Below the pieces are notes generated by a model that searched no databases, was not told the origin of the DNA, and worked only from the letters and a program-made list of their open reading frames with translations. Shown here one piece after another: positions 13,016-24,380 of a stretch of 64,000 bases of DNA; position 1 is the stretch's first letter, and every line of letters starts with the position of its first letter. Origin of the DNA: Hsuehochloa calcarea (taxonomy: Eukaryota; Streptophyta; Magnoliopsida; Poales; Poaceae); the NCBI GenBank assembly GCA_036346395.1, contig CM070604.1:7053904-7117903 (forward strand), in the 5' to 3' direction. Made by a program: the position numbers and the translations under genes.

Positions 13016-14443
13016 GTAAAACTTCTTTTTCTAACTTCTGCAGAAAGTAGGCATAGAAGACCGTCGAGACGACGAAGAGGTTGAATAGATGGTCGTTGGC
13101 GCGACGATGGAGCAAGTCAAGGCTCCTCTGGCCAAAAAGTGTCATCTCGTGAAAGTCACCGATAGGGGAGGCGCAAGCTCGAGCTCTACTGCTCCGACCT
13201 GGCCCTTTGCATGGTTCGCTACAGAAATGGCTGCTGCAGAGAAGGCAAAGGCGACTGAAGCGACGGAAGCACTCAAACGTAAAGCCCCCAAGATCAAGGT
13301 ACCTTTTTACTATGATAATAAGACTTTCGCAGTTTCTACCTCCTATGGCTTTGTTAAGCAACAATTAAAGGAGAACTGTAAGAGTTTTATGTCTTTCGTG
13401 AAGGAAACCGCTGCACCAACAGTGTTTGTGGTCGAGGGCAGTGCTGCCCTTGATGTGGTCGAGACATGTCTTGGCCATCTGGAGAGCCAGGAGGCTCAAG
13501 GAGCAGTAGTGCTCGCTCAAGACCCACGACCAGACATGGTCGTGGTTGAGAAGAAGTTGAAGAAACCTTCCTTTCTTCCAGATTCAAGATTAAATCTGAC
13601 ACATGAATGTAAAAAGACAAAAGTGTAAGAACATCATTTACCTTTTGTTTTTTACCATTTAACATATTTTCTTTTTTGTGATCTTAGCTCGACACATCCA
13701 GCCCTCAAGGACGTTCCTATCAAGGAATCCACTGCTATTTCTCTGGCGGTTGGAGGAATGACAGTGGTGGTGGTTGAAGGGTTGTCCACCGTCCGAGTGG
13801 TGGAAATGGTCATTGCTACTGAAGCAACTGCGACCACTGGAGTGGTCTAGAGGCTGAGCTGAAAACGACACATGATGCAGCGGAGGCATCAGGACAAGGC
13901 GATGGGTCATTGGGCCACCGCGCCGGGAAGGAAGTCGTCATAGACGTTCCTCCCGGTCCCCAAGGAGCTGTCGTCACCAAATCATAAGAAGAAGAAGAAT
14001 ATGCTAACTTTTTTCTGAATTCTTTGGCTCGGCTTCTGTTGTGGGATCTTTTGCTTTTAGGTCTTGTACCCGAGTTCCACACTCCAAGGATATTCCTAGT
14101 AGGGGAATGTTTTTGATGACGAGCGTCTCGAAAAGGTGTGGTGGAATCGGGTTCAAGAGCTTGGTGAACTGAAAAACCCTGCATGTGTACTTTCCATGTT
14201 TGCTCGAACGAGCATCAACGCAAGTGCTTGTTACTCAACATTTATATATATGGATTTTCCCTCCTCTCATTGTCCTTCTTTATGCAGAGAGCACTAGAGC
14301 AAATTGTCACTGTTGCAGAGTACAACAGACAACTTGTACAGCTGCGATAGGAGAAGGCGGAACTCTACGAGCAGGCAGAAAGATGGTAAGTCACTATTAC
14401 TCGTAGTCGTTTATGTTTCGACTACTTTCACAGTGCTTGTGGG

Positions 14444-14735
14444 GATTCTCATAGGAGAACTTACGACTATGTGCTGGTCGTAGAAAAACTTATGACTAGG
14501 GAAATATTGTAGAATAACTTACGACTAGATACTGGTCGTAGGAGAACTTACGACCAAAGGAATGTCGTAGAAAAACTTACGACTATGTGCTGGTCGTAGA
14601 AGAACTTACGACCAGGGAAATATCGTAGAAAAACTTACGACTGGAAAATGGTTGTAGGAGAACTACGACTAGAGGATTGTCGTAGAAAAACTTACGACTA
14701 GGTACCGGTCGTAGAAAGACTTACAACCACTTGTC
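14444..14735. repeat. GTCGTA palindrome array in a later aORF-B1 intron
   Basis: About ten units of roughly 29 bp, alternating between versions with full arms GGTCGTA...TACGACC and versions with shorter arms. It fills most of the intron between the AEYNRQLVQL-encoding exon and the DYEKVETKKL-encoding exon. The matching array in B2 is at 23157-23440. Confidence 0.9.
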
Positions 14736-15660
14736 CTATGCTCATGTCTACTCTTTTCCTCTGTAAGTTCAAGTGCGATGGAAAGTCCTTGGCCGATTCG
14801 CTCGACTACGAGAAGGTCGAGACGAAAAAGCTAAGGGAAGAGAAAGACGCCCTTGTGAAGGAGCTTCAGGAGGCAAACTCTGCAACTCAAATGTTGTAGA
14901 GAAAAATAAACGGTAAGTGCTTAACTTAAGACCGCTTATAGCCTTCTTTTTTTCTAACCCTCATTCCTTTTCAGAAAAAGAGGTCAAAATAGGGAAGCTC
15001 GAAACCGAGGTTAAAGACAGGACTATGGTTGTTCATGAGATTTCCTGTATCTCCAAAGAAAAAGATCATGATGTTATGTCTTGGGAGGAGAGCTATGCAA
15101 AAAGCACTGTCTCTCATGACGATGGAGTAAAAAAAAATAGATTCTCGACTGGCAGGTAAACAAGTCTTTTCCTGCGACCAGTTGTGTTTTCCTTTAGGGC
15201 TCACTTTATCCGACTAGCCTTATTCTTTTCAGAGCAAGCAGTCGAAATAAAATAACTTCGTGAGGCTTCAACTTGTAGTAAGGAGGAGATGAAGTCGATG
15301 AGGATCAACCTTCAGGACAATATTTCTCTCCTTAACAATGTATTCGTTGGGCCACATGCCAAGGAGGCCACTCCTCGTGAAGACACAATAATTGCTCACT
15401 TGAGTACCATTGGAAAACAAGTCGGGACTTTGCAGGAGTTAGTAACCACTCTGAGGACCAACCAAGCTGATTCGATAAAAGGATGCGGTCAAAGGCAAAA
15501 AAGTTTTGTTCTGGCAAAACTTAAAGATCATGACCCCAACTTTAATCTGCAACCAATCAAGGCCGACTTCAACTACTCTAAAGCAGAAGCGGAGCGGCTG
15601 ATGGATGATGTGCAGTCGATCAACACCTACAAAGACAAGTTTGTTGATATATATGTATGA

Positions 15661-16212
15661 TCATTTCTTCTTCCTGAAAAATCATCTTGTCGAATAGTTA
15701 GTAACTCACAAGATAATGAATGTAAGAAGAGATTAAGACTAAGAATTGAAGTCATATTGATAACTTTATCCTAGCCCCCGACTATTTGCTTAGTTTATTT
15801 AGATAAACTAATTAAATAGTGTTAAAAGGGTTTTATGAAAAAAAGAGGTTTGGCTAACTTATAGTCTGTGATCCCGATTATTATGCACTTACTGGTCGTA
15901 AGAGTAGTAACGAGTCGACACTAGAAAATTCCTTCTTGTGGCCAGGACCACGTGCGGAAAGGAAAGGCTTCGTCTAGGTGATGTTAGCATCTCCGACTAG
16001 ATTAATCAAATCAAGAGCGTCAACTTGAGTTAGACAAACGTCTGGATTTCCTTTAGAACTCGTTCGACCTTTTTGAGTGCACTCAATAGGTTTGCCCTAA
16101 TAGCAAGAGTTAGAAACAGAATGACGCTAGGAAGTTCCTTCTAGTGAGCAAGACCACGTGTAGAGAGGAAAGACTTCGACTAGATATTTTGTCATTCTTC
16201 GACCAGTTTAAA
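15661..16212 (+). mobile_element. Downstream flank of aORF-B1 (gypsy internal region)
   Basis: Aligns with 24420-24975 after copy B2, so it belongs to the same gypsy element and not to host sequence. No ORF. It contains two copies of a ggaagttccttctagtg...accacgtg word (about 15928 and 16130). Similarity to B2 stops near 16212, where copia C sequence begins. Confidence 0.7.
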
Positions 16213-16249
16213 CTAGACTATTACAAGCACACAAGTTTCAAGTATTAAC

Positions 16250-17700
16250 CAAAACATGTTCAACATAGAATATATTATAGATAGTAGCCTAATCTTCTTG
16301 ACTCCCCTTTAATATTTCAATGCTTTCACCTCCTAATTTCTCCCCCTTTGGCATCAAAATACCAAAAAGGTCACTCAACGGAATCTTGAGGACCCCTTGG
16401 AGGTGTGTTGAGGTGACGTCTTCCATAGCGATTTGAAGTCAATATAGCTTGCTCAAGAGCCGTCACAGTCTCCGTCAAAGCAACCAACCTACTGTTGGTT
16501 TTGGATTGAAATTCCTGTTGAGAACTTTTGATTTCCAAGATAGCTGAATAAATCTGGGAGAGGAAAACTTGGCATTCTTCTTGAGCATCTTGCCGTTGAG
16601 CATCTTGCCTTTGAGGAGCCTAAGGACGAATATCTGCAGGAATATGAGGACCCTCACGTTGCTTGTATAGTTTGTGGACTGATCCCAAGCCTCCATAGTA
16701 TCCGGTCTTCCGGATGATCAATGACATGATATACAGAGCATAATTTATCATTTTGACTCGACCATTCTTTGAAGAAACAATCTCCCTGAGAATAAAATCT
16801 ACCACATAAAATTTCCTCCCATGCATAATATTGTCAATCAGATTCCAAGCATGTCCTTTTATGGCATCAAAGTTCCCACTCTTAGGGAGAATTATATGAT
16901 TAATAATCCTGTTGACCAAGCTGCTAATAGGCAGGAGACCGCCTATCTTTCCTAGAGTATACTGGCATTCTCATCATAATACTACGTCCAAGCTGGAACC
17001 AAAAGAGCAGGTTTATCATAAATCTTCTCACAATTGCTTGACTGTGTCCTTAAGGCGAGCTCAAACTCGTGCCTCTCGCAATCTAAATAGGTAGTCCTTG
17101 TCATCCATACCATGTGACTGAAATCTGGAGATACATACAAGGTAGCATAAAATTACCTTATTATCTCCTCATCGTAGTCGCATCTTAGCGCTACTAAGTC
17201 ATGGATACTGACCCTTTGAAAAAGCCGGTATGCTCCATCATACTTGTCCAAGGAGTTGAGATGTCTCCAATCCATAACTTATGATATGCAAACTACTTGT
17301 GGGGTCCATACATCTGCTCATACACCATTTCCTGCAAACTGGTGTGAAACTTAGTATTTTTGGAAAATTTTGGAAGCGCAAACTGATTTCTGTGACTCAT
17401 TAAAGCATAATCATTTGCAGTAATTGTCCTTAAATTGATTTGCTACTCAACAGGTTCTCCCATTTCTTCATCAGATTCTATTGTTGCTTCAGTTTCTGCC
17501 TCAGATGAGCTCTCCCCAATTTCTGAATCATTGGATGCAAGACCTTTGCCTCTATCATCTCTTCCCTTTCGTCGTTCCTCTGGAGTTTCTTCAGTAGGAT
17601 CATCAGCAGGAGCTGCAGGTGGTTGAGAAGAAGACGAGGTTTGACCTCTTGGATGGCCATAGGACTTGCGAGTGACAATCCTTGTCCTTGTCATCTTCAA
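16250..17700 (-). pseudogene. Env-like ORF of SIRE-type copia C, broken
   Basis: On the minus strand, downstream of the RT/RNase H of the same element. The N-terminal part (17700-17443) is a polar Ser/Glu-rich region starting MTRTRIVTRKSYGHP. A second conserved block (16919-16620) includes GNFDAIKGHAW and YALYIMSLIIRKTGYYG, which resembles the 'putative plant transposon protein' type of extra ORF found after pol in SIRE/Maximus elements. Stops and frame changes separate the pieces. Reversed, the cctaatttctccccctttgg near 16335 is a purine-rich aagggggagaaa, as found near the 3' end of such elements. No 3' LTR is present, so the element is truncated here. Function in this lineage is unproven. 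Confidence 0.6.
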
Positions 17701-18650
17701 ACAAAGAGGATATATTACAAAGAGAACAAGAGATCAAACATAATAGGTTTAATTTTGAATAGAATGATCTTTCTGTTTTGTCAGGAAAATCAGTAGTACC
17801 GGCATTCAAGTGACGGTAGTACCGGGCTAAAGAAGTACCATTGTTTATAGGCCGGCATGACCGCACCATGGTAGTTCCGCACACGACAAGCGGTAGTACC
17901 GCTTTCCCAGAACACATTTTAAGGCACAACATTGCTATGATTTTTGGTGTCCTCTAATGGATTGAATCCATGGAATGGATGCACAAACATCACAAGACAC
18001 TAGGTTTGTAATTTAATCGATAAAAACACATTCTATCATTCACATTATCAATTAACCCTAATTGTGACCTAGGGTTTGAAGGCAAGGCAAAAAAAGAGAG
18101 ATTTGAAGATCTTTACTATAAGATTCAAAGGAGTGACACCCTAAGTATTCGATAGATCAACAGGTATCGTCAAAAACCCAAAGTGATTTAAAGATTTTTT
18201 TGAGGAGGTTTGAGAGTCCTTCGGTAAGAGAGAGAGAGGAACCGAGAAAGAGAGGGTTGTAGATGTGCGGAAGAACTGCTTCGGGAGAGAGGTGAAAGGG
18301 TAAAGACCCTAGCGGTAGCAATTAACGCTCATTTACAACCGATGCGGTAGTACCGCAGGTTACACGTCGGTAGTACCACAATGCGGTAGTATCGTTGATA
18401 AACCGCCGATAGTTCTTAAATTTCTGGAGCTTCAAGAATAAACTTTGGATTTTGAGAAATATGCAAATGATCCTTTGTTTTGCACTCAAATAAATATCAT
18501 TCAAGATCATTATGCATTTAAGAGACTAATGTCTATCTAAGAACATAATTTTTAATGAACATATAGGTTTTTAGGAAAATATTTGAAAATATCTTTCTTA
18601 AAAGTTTCAAATAACACTAAATAGGAACAATGTGCATGAGGCATGAGTTC
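17701..18650 (-). mobile_element. Spacer of copia C with GCGGTAGTACCGC palindromes
   Basis: Lies between RNase H and the env-like ORF. It holds repeated palindromic words gcggtagtaccgc and variants at about 17790-17905 and 18310-18400. No ORF. The purine-rich gagagagag tract near 18225 is a low-complexity run. Confidence 0.6.
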
Positions 18651-20290
18651 AAACAACATTAGAATAGTCCATGATATTTAATTCATTCATCAACTTGCAA
18701 AAGCGGCCTTCATCTAATGGTTTGGTGAAAATATCCGCTAATTGATTTGCAGTCCGAATGTGGCTAATTTCAATATCACCTTTGCTCGCATGATCTCTCA
18801 AGAAATACAGCGTATATCTATATGCTTGGTTCTTGAGTGTTGGACTGGATTGTTGGCTATTATCCCAGCACTATTGTTATCACACAAAAGAGGTATTTTA
18901 TCGAATTTTATTCCATAATCCATCAAAGTTTACCTCATCCATAATAATTGTGCACAACAACTTCCAGCGGATACATATTCGGCTTCGACGGCGGAAAGGT
19001 CTACATAGTTTTGTTTCTTAGAAGACCATGAAATTAAAGACCTTTCTAATAATTGGCAACTTCTAGAGGTGCTCTTTCTATGCACTTTACAACCCGCATA
19101 ATCCGAATCCAAAATCCAATTAAATCAAATTTAGCTCCTTTAGGATACCACAAGCCAATACTAGAGGAATACTTTAAATATCTTAGAATTCTTTTTACGG
19201 CCACCAAATGACATTCTTTTGGTGTTGCTTGAAAACGTGCACACATGTAAACACTAAACATGATATCGGACTTACATGCGGTAAGATAAAGCAAACCACC
19301 AATCATAGATCTATAAAGCTTTAAATCTACTGGTTTACCTTCCTTATTAAGGTCAAGATGACCGTTGGTTGCCATTGGAGTCTTGATGGGTTTTGCATCT
19401 TCCGTACCAAACCTCTTGAATAAGTCCTTCACATACTTCATTTGGCTTATAAATGTCTCATCTTTGAGTTGCTTGATTTGTAGTCCAAGAAAATAGCTTA
19501 GCTCTTCGATCATGGACATCTCAAACTCCCTAGACATCATATCACCAAACTCCTTGTAAAAGTATTGGTTAGTAGACCCAAATAGGATATCATCAACATA
19601 AATTTGACATATAAATAAATCATCATCAATTGTTTTGGTAAAAAGTGTTGTATACACCTTTTCAATTTTGAATACTTTTGAGAGTAGAAAATCTCGAAGA
19701 CGCTCATACCATGCTCTACGAGCTTGTTTTAAGCCATATAGCACCCTAGAGAGTTTATACACATGATTAGGATTTTTAGGATCTTTAAAATCCGGAGGTT
19801 GTTCAACATATACAAGTTTGGTTATTTTACCATTTAAGAAAGCACTTTTAACATCTATTTGAAATAATTTAATATCAAAACTTGATGCAAAGGCAAGTAA
19901 TATACGAAAAGACTCAAGTCAGCCACGGGTGAAAATATTTCATCATAGTCTAAACCATCGGCTTGAGTATACCCTTGAGCGACTAACATTGCCTTGTTTC
20001 TTACCACAACTCCATTTTTATCTTGTTTGTTGCGGAAGATCCATTTTGTGTCAATCACGTTGTGCTCCTTGGGTCTCTCCACCATTGTTCAAACATCATT
20101 TAGGTGAAGTTGTTTAGTTCTTCATGCATTGTATTTACCCAATCCGGATCTTCTAGTGCATCGTCTACATATTTTGGTTCAATAGAAGAAACAAAAGAGT
20201 AATGTTCACAAAACGAAGCAACACGAGAACGAGTTTGAACACCGTTACTCATGTCACCTAATATTTGGTCTATTGGATGATATTTAGCTA
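18651..20290 (-). pseudogene. Copia C reverse transcriptase and RNase H, truncated
   Basis: Minus-strand pol of a SIRE/Maximus-type copia. From 20290 leftward: the end of the linker before RT, then RT with KWIFRNKQDKNGVV (about 20040), an LKQARRAWYERL block (about 19715), YVDDILFGSTN (about 19590) and FLGLQIKQ (about 19490). RNase H follows with the STSRSCQLLERSLISW and DLSAVEAEYVSAGS blocks (about 19060-18970) and ADIFTKPLDEGRFC (about 18700). Integrase, protease and gag are absent because sequence at 20290 switches to a gypsy LTR. Several frame changes and a stop near 18940 make it non-functional. Confidence 0.88.
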
Positions 20291-20545
20291 TTACAGATAA
20301 ATAATGTGCTAATCGTAGAAGAACTTATGGGGTGGTCGTAGCTGACCTGGTCGTAGAAGGACTTTCGACCATGGGGTGATCGTAGAATAAATTACGATCA
20401 TGAGGTATTCGTAGAAGATCTTACGACTCTAGCTTCTCCCTTATGAACATTAAGGGTATACTCAAGAACCATATAATGGTGCCATCATGCATAATAAGGA
20501 TTACAAATAAATAATTAAATGAGGATTTATAGATCCTCGTCATCA
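20291..20545 (-). mobile_element. Truncated 3' LTR of the B-type Tat gypsy, minus orientation
   Basis: Read on the minus strand it starts TGATGACGAGGATC at 20545, preceded by a purine tract gaagctgggggct (polypurine tract). It matches the LTR that starts at 25440 in the plus orientation. About 250 bp of U3 remain, including a GTCGTA array (about 20308-20425), and then it stops abruptly against copia C. It fits as the 3' LTR of the minus-oriented element that carries aORF-B2. Confidence 0.75.
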
Positions 20546-21105
20546 AGCCCCCAGCTTCAAGTGAAAGTATCTACTTGGGAAAGGAGCGGTAGATGATCTT
20601 ATGACTAGAAGATGGTCGTCGAACGGTGCTCGAAGGAAAGACTCTTCGACTGGTACTTCATTTGACCAGAAATACACTTGGCCAAGAAGTTTGCAAGAAA
20701 CTTTATGACTACAAGGTGGTCGTAGAAAATTTTACGACTACAAAGTGGTTGTAGTATGGTAATTAAAAGTAAATAATTTCCGACTGGTATTTCATTTGAC
20801 CAGAAAACGACTTGGTCAAGAAGGTAATTTCTCTTGAGGTATAAAGATGGACTTGGTTTTCTCAAACAGACAAATTTACGAATCTGAATCGACTATCATT
20901 GACCTGTCTGTTTGAGCGGTTCCTGAAGAGATGGCAACTATTGGGTTGCTACGTCTTTTAACCCAAGTGAGTGGTTATAAAAACTTACCATGTGTGCAAT
21001 TGTAGGTTTCTTATTTATCTCCAATCACTCCAACCGTTCATCAAGCTTTCGCATTCTTCGCGCCAACCAAATCATACGCCTCCAAGCCCCCTTCCCTTGA
21101 GAAAG
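20546..21105 (+). other. Gypsy region between 3' LTR and aORF-B2
   Basis: Contains the polypurine tract on the minus strand, more GTCGTA/TACGAC words and a stretch (20560-20760) that is present in inverted orientation at about 25255-25425. The last 130 bp are pyrimidine-rich with a plausible 5' UTR leading to ATG 21106. Confidence 0.65.
20976..20983 (+). promoter_or_regulatory. TATA box of internal antisense promoter (aORF-B2)
   Basis: TATAAAAA on the plus strand, opposite to the gag-pol direction of this element, about 125 bp ahead of ATG 21106. The position relative to LTR and ORF is similar to that in the second Tat element (TATA at 42540-42549, minus strand). Confidence 0.5.
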
Positions 21106-21623
21106 ATGGCCAGAGCCGCTTCCCAGTGGGCCGAATCAGAGATGGACACGACCAAAATGAAACCTCTGGTCGCCGCCGAGAAGATTTCTTCCTAGGATTC
21201 GACTCCCAATAATCTTGGTCGGATCGACCCCTACATTCAAGCCATCAAGGACTTGAAAGAGGAGGGGCTCACCGGTTGGCATGTGGTGAAGGATTTCATC
21301 ATGCGCCGCTTTAGCCCTCTGAAGAAACAAGCACATCACATGTGGAAGTACTCGGGGTCACAAGACCCAACCAAAAATTATGAGAAGGATAAGTAAACCT
21401 TCAGTTTAACTCTTTTTCTATTGATTTTGAACTTCGTTATTGAAAGTTTATTTGCTCCTACAGATCTCACATAAGCGGAAATTGACGCTTGGGTCAAGCT
21501 CGTTTATGATAAATCCTAGCCACCAAACATGGCGGCTCATCAAATCCTTACGGTTTTGATCGCAGAGGATAGGAGGGAACGCCTAAAGGTAATCAAGGAC
21601 TGGTTTCTTCTTTAGGATCTCGT

Positions 21624-21740
21624 AGTCGTAGAAAAACTTACGACTAGGTACTGGTCGTAGAAGGACTTACGACCGGAGAATGGTCGTGGAAAAACTCACG
21701 ACTAGGTTCTGGTCGTAGAAGAACATACGACCGCTTAGTA
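21624..21740. repeat. GTCGTA palindrome array in aORF-B2 intron 2
   Basis: Same place and motif as 12870-13015, one or two units shorter than in B1. The loss of whole units is a difference typical of tandem arrays. Confidence 0.85.
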
Positions 21741-23156
21741 ATACTTTTTTTCTAATTTCTGCAGAAAGTAGGCATGGAAGACCATCGAGACGACGAAGAG
21801 GTCGAATTGATGGTCGTTGGTGCGGCGACGGAGCAAGTCGGTGCTCCTCCGGCCAAAAAGCGTCGGCTCGTGAAAGTCGCTGACAAGGGAGGCGCAAGCT
21901 CGAGCTCTGCTACTTTCACCGGGCCCTTTGCATAGTTCACTGCAGAAATGGCGGCTGCAGAGAAGGCAAAGGTGGCCGAAACAGTTGAAGCACTCAAAAG
22001 CAAAGCCCCCAAGATCAAGACACCTATTTACTACGATAATAAGACTTTCGCAGTTTCTACCTCCCGTGGCTTTGTCAAGAAATAATTAAAGGATAACTGG
22101 AAGAGTTTTATGTCTTTTGTGAAGAAATCGATGCACCAGTAGTGTCTGTGGTCGAGGGCAGTGCTGCCCTTGATGTGGTCGAGACAGGTCTCGGCCATCC
22201 AAGAGCCAGGAGGCTCAGGGAGCGGTAGTGCTCGCTTAAGACCCACGACCAGACGTGGTTGTGGTTGAGAAGAAGTCGAAGAAATCTTCTTTAGGGAAGG
22301 TATTTTCTAGATTCAAGATCAAATTTGGCACACGAAGGTATGTAAAAAGATAAAAATGTAAGAACAACATTTACCATTTGTTTTTTTGCCGTTTGGCGTG
22401 TTTTCCTTTTTGTGATCTTAGCCCGACTCCTCCAGCCCTCAAGGACGTTCCTGTCAAAGAATCCACTGCTATTTCTCTGGTAGTTGTAGGAATGACAGTG
22501 GTAGTGGTCAAAGGGTCGTCCACCGTCCGAGTGGTGCAAGAGGTCGTTGTTACCGAAGCAACTGCGACCACAGGAGTGGTCGTAGAGGCTGAGGCGAAAA
22601 CGACGCATGATGCAGCGGAGGCATCAGGCCAAGGCGATGGATCATTGGGCCACTGCGCTAGGAAGGAAGTCGTCGTAGACGTTCCTCCCGGTCCCCAAGG
22701 AGCTGTCGTTACCGAATCAAAAGAAGAAGGATGTGTTAACTTCTTTTCTGAATTCTTCGACCCAGCTTCCGTTGTGGGGTCTTCTGCTTTTAGTTCTCGT
22801 ACCCGAGTTCCAAACCCCAAGGATATTCCTGATGAGCGTCTCGAAAAGGTGTGGTGGAATAGAGTTCAAGAGCTTGATGAACTGAAGAACCCTGCATGCG
22901 TAATCTCCATGTTTGCTCGAATGAGCATCAACGTAAGTGCTTGTTACTCAACATTTATATCTGTAACTTATCTCGCTTCTCACTGTCCTTCTTTATGCAG
23001 TGACCTCTAGAGCAAATTGTCACTATTGCAGTACAACAGACAACTTGTACAGCTACGACAGGAAAAGGCGGAACTCTGCGAGTAGGCAGAAAGATGGTAA
23101 GTCACTATTACTCGTAGTCGTTTGTGTTTTGACCACTTACACAGTGCTTATGGGGA

Positions 23157-23440
23157 TTATCGTAGGAGAACTTACGACTATGTGTTGGTCGTAGTAGAAC
23201 TTACAACCAGAGAAATATCGTAGAAAAACATACGACTAGATAATGGTCGTAGGAGAACTTACGACGAGAAGATTGTTCTAGAAAAACTTACGACTATGTG
23301 TTGGTCGTGAACAACTTACGACCTGGGAAATATCGTAGAAAAACATACGACTAGATAATGGTCGTAGGAGATCTTACCACCAGAGGTGTCGTAGAAAAAC
23401 TTACGACTAGGTACTGATCGTAGAAAGACTTACAACCGCT
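23157..23440. repeat. GTCGTA palindrome array in a later aORF-B2 intron
   Basis: About nine to ten units of roughly 29 bp, equivalent to 14444-14735. The block containing acataCGACTAGATAATGG is itself duplicated within the array, showing local unit turnover. Confidence 0.88.
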
Positions 23441-24380
23441 TGTCCTATGCTCATGTCTACTCTTTTTCTAGGTAGGTTCAAGGGTGATGAAAGGTCCTTG
23501 GCCTATTTGCTCGACTACGAGAAGGTTGAGACAAAAAAGCTAAGGGAAGAGAAAGAGTCCCTTCTGAAGAAGATTAAGGAGGAAAACTCCGCAATTCAAA
23601 AGTTGCAGGGACAAATAAACGGTAAGTGCTAAACTTAAGACAACTTATAACATTTGTTTCTTTTTCTCACCCTCATTCTTTTTCAGAAAAAGAGGTCGAA
23701 ATAGGGAAGCTCGAAACTGAGGTCAAAGACAAGACCATGGTAGTTCACGAGATTTCCCGTATCACCAAAGAAAAAGATCAAAAGGTTAAGTCTTGGGAAG
23801 ACAGCTATGCAAAAAGCACTAACTCTCATGACGATGAAGTCAAGAAGTTAGATTCTCGACTGGCAGGTAAACAAGTCTTTTCCTGCGACTAGTTTTGTTT
23901 TCCTTTAGGGCGCACTTTATCCGACTAGCCTTATTCTTTTCAGAGCAAGCAGTCAAAATAAAACAACTCAGTGAGGCTTCGACTTCTAATCAGGAGGAGA
24001 TGAAGTCGGTGAGGATCAACCTTTAGGATAACATTTCTCTCCTTAACAATGTACGCAGTGGGCTATATGACGAGGAGGTCACTCCTCGTGAAGACACGAT
24101 AATTGCTCACTTGAGTACCATTGGAAAACAAGTCGAGACTTTGCAAGAGTTGGTGACCACTCTGAAGACCAACCAAGCTGATTCGATAACAGAGGCGGTC
24201 AAAGGTAGAATAAGCTTTGTTCTGGCAAAACTTAAAGCTCATGACCCAAACTTTAATCTGCAACCAGTCAAAGCCGACTTCGACTGCTCTGAAGCAGAAG
24301 CAGAGCGGTTGATGGAGGATATGCAGTCGATTAGCAAGGAAGTCACAGAGGAGATGCAGATAGGATCTCCTTCGTCATAG

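Larger units (their letters stand above)
12352..15660 (+). pseudogene. Tat-gypsy antisense ORF (aORF), copy B1, intron-containing
   Basis: About 3.3 kb that aligns block for block with 21106-24420. Exon-like blocks are separated by gt/ag introns: donor ggtaagt near 12638 with acceptor ctatag near 12711; donor after CGCCTAAAG near 12835 with acceptor ctgcag near 13043; more introns near 13630-13690, 14385-14765 and 14910-14970. The encoded protein starts with a basic segment (RRISPLKKRAHPMWKYSG) and ends in Glu/Lys-rich coiled-coil stretches (for example VETKKLREEKDALVKEL). The family is the plant 'putative gypsy type transposon' protein of Tat elements, which is transcribed opposite to gag-pol. 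Its role is unknown. Stops occur, for example at 13088 where B2 has TTG. The start at 12352 is uncertain, since alignment to B2 is only firm from about 12403. Confidence 0.75.
21106..24380 (+). pseudogene. Tat-gypsy antisense ORF (aORF), copy B2, intron-containing
   Basis: Starts at ATG 21106 (MARAASQWAESEMDTTK) after a TATA box and UTR-like sequence. Same exon order as B1: a basic helical segment (WHVVKDFIMRRFSPLKK), then intron, EDRRERLK, then an intron with a palindrome array, then an Ala/Lys-rich segment (MAAAEKAKVAETVEAL), a Val-rich acidic segment, the LEKVWWNRVQELDEL block (about 22835-22885), and C-terminal coiled coil (SLLKKIKEENSAIQKLQG; KEVEIGKLETEVKDKT). Donor and acceptor sites match those of B1. 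Stops differ from those in B1 (for example TAG near 21195 and 21935), so the two copies decayed separately. Only the C-terminal half of the longer aORF protein seen at 39264-42525 seems to be represented. Function unknown. Confidence 0.78.

Noticed and set aside
13089..13628. 179-residue ORF as a stand-alone gene
   Set aside because: It is one exon block of the aORF that begins after an acceptor site at 13043 and matches an equivalent block in B2.
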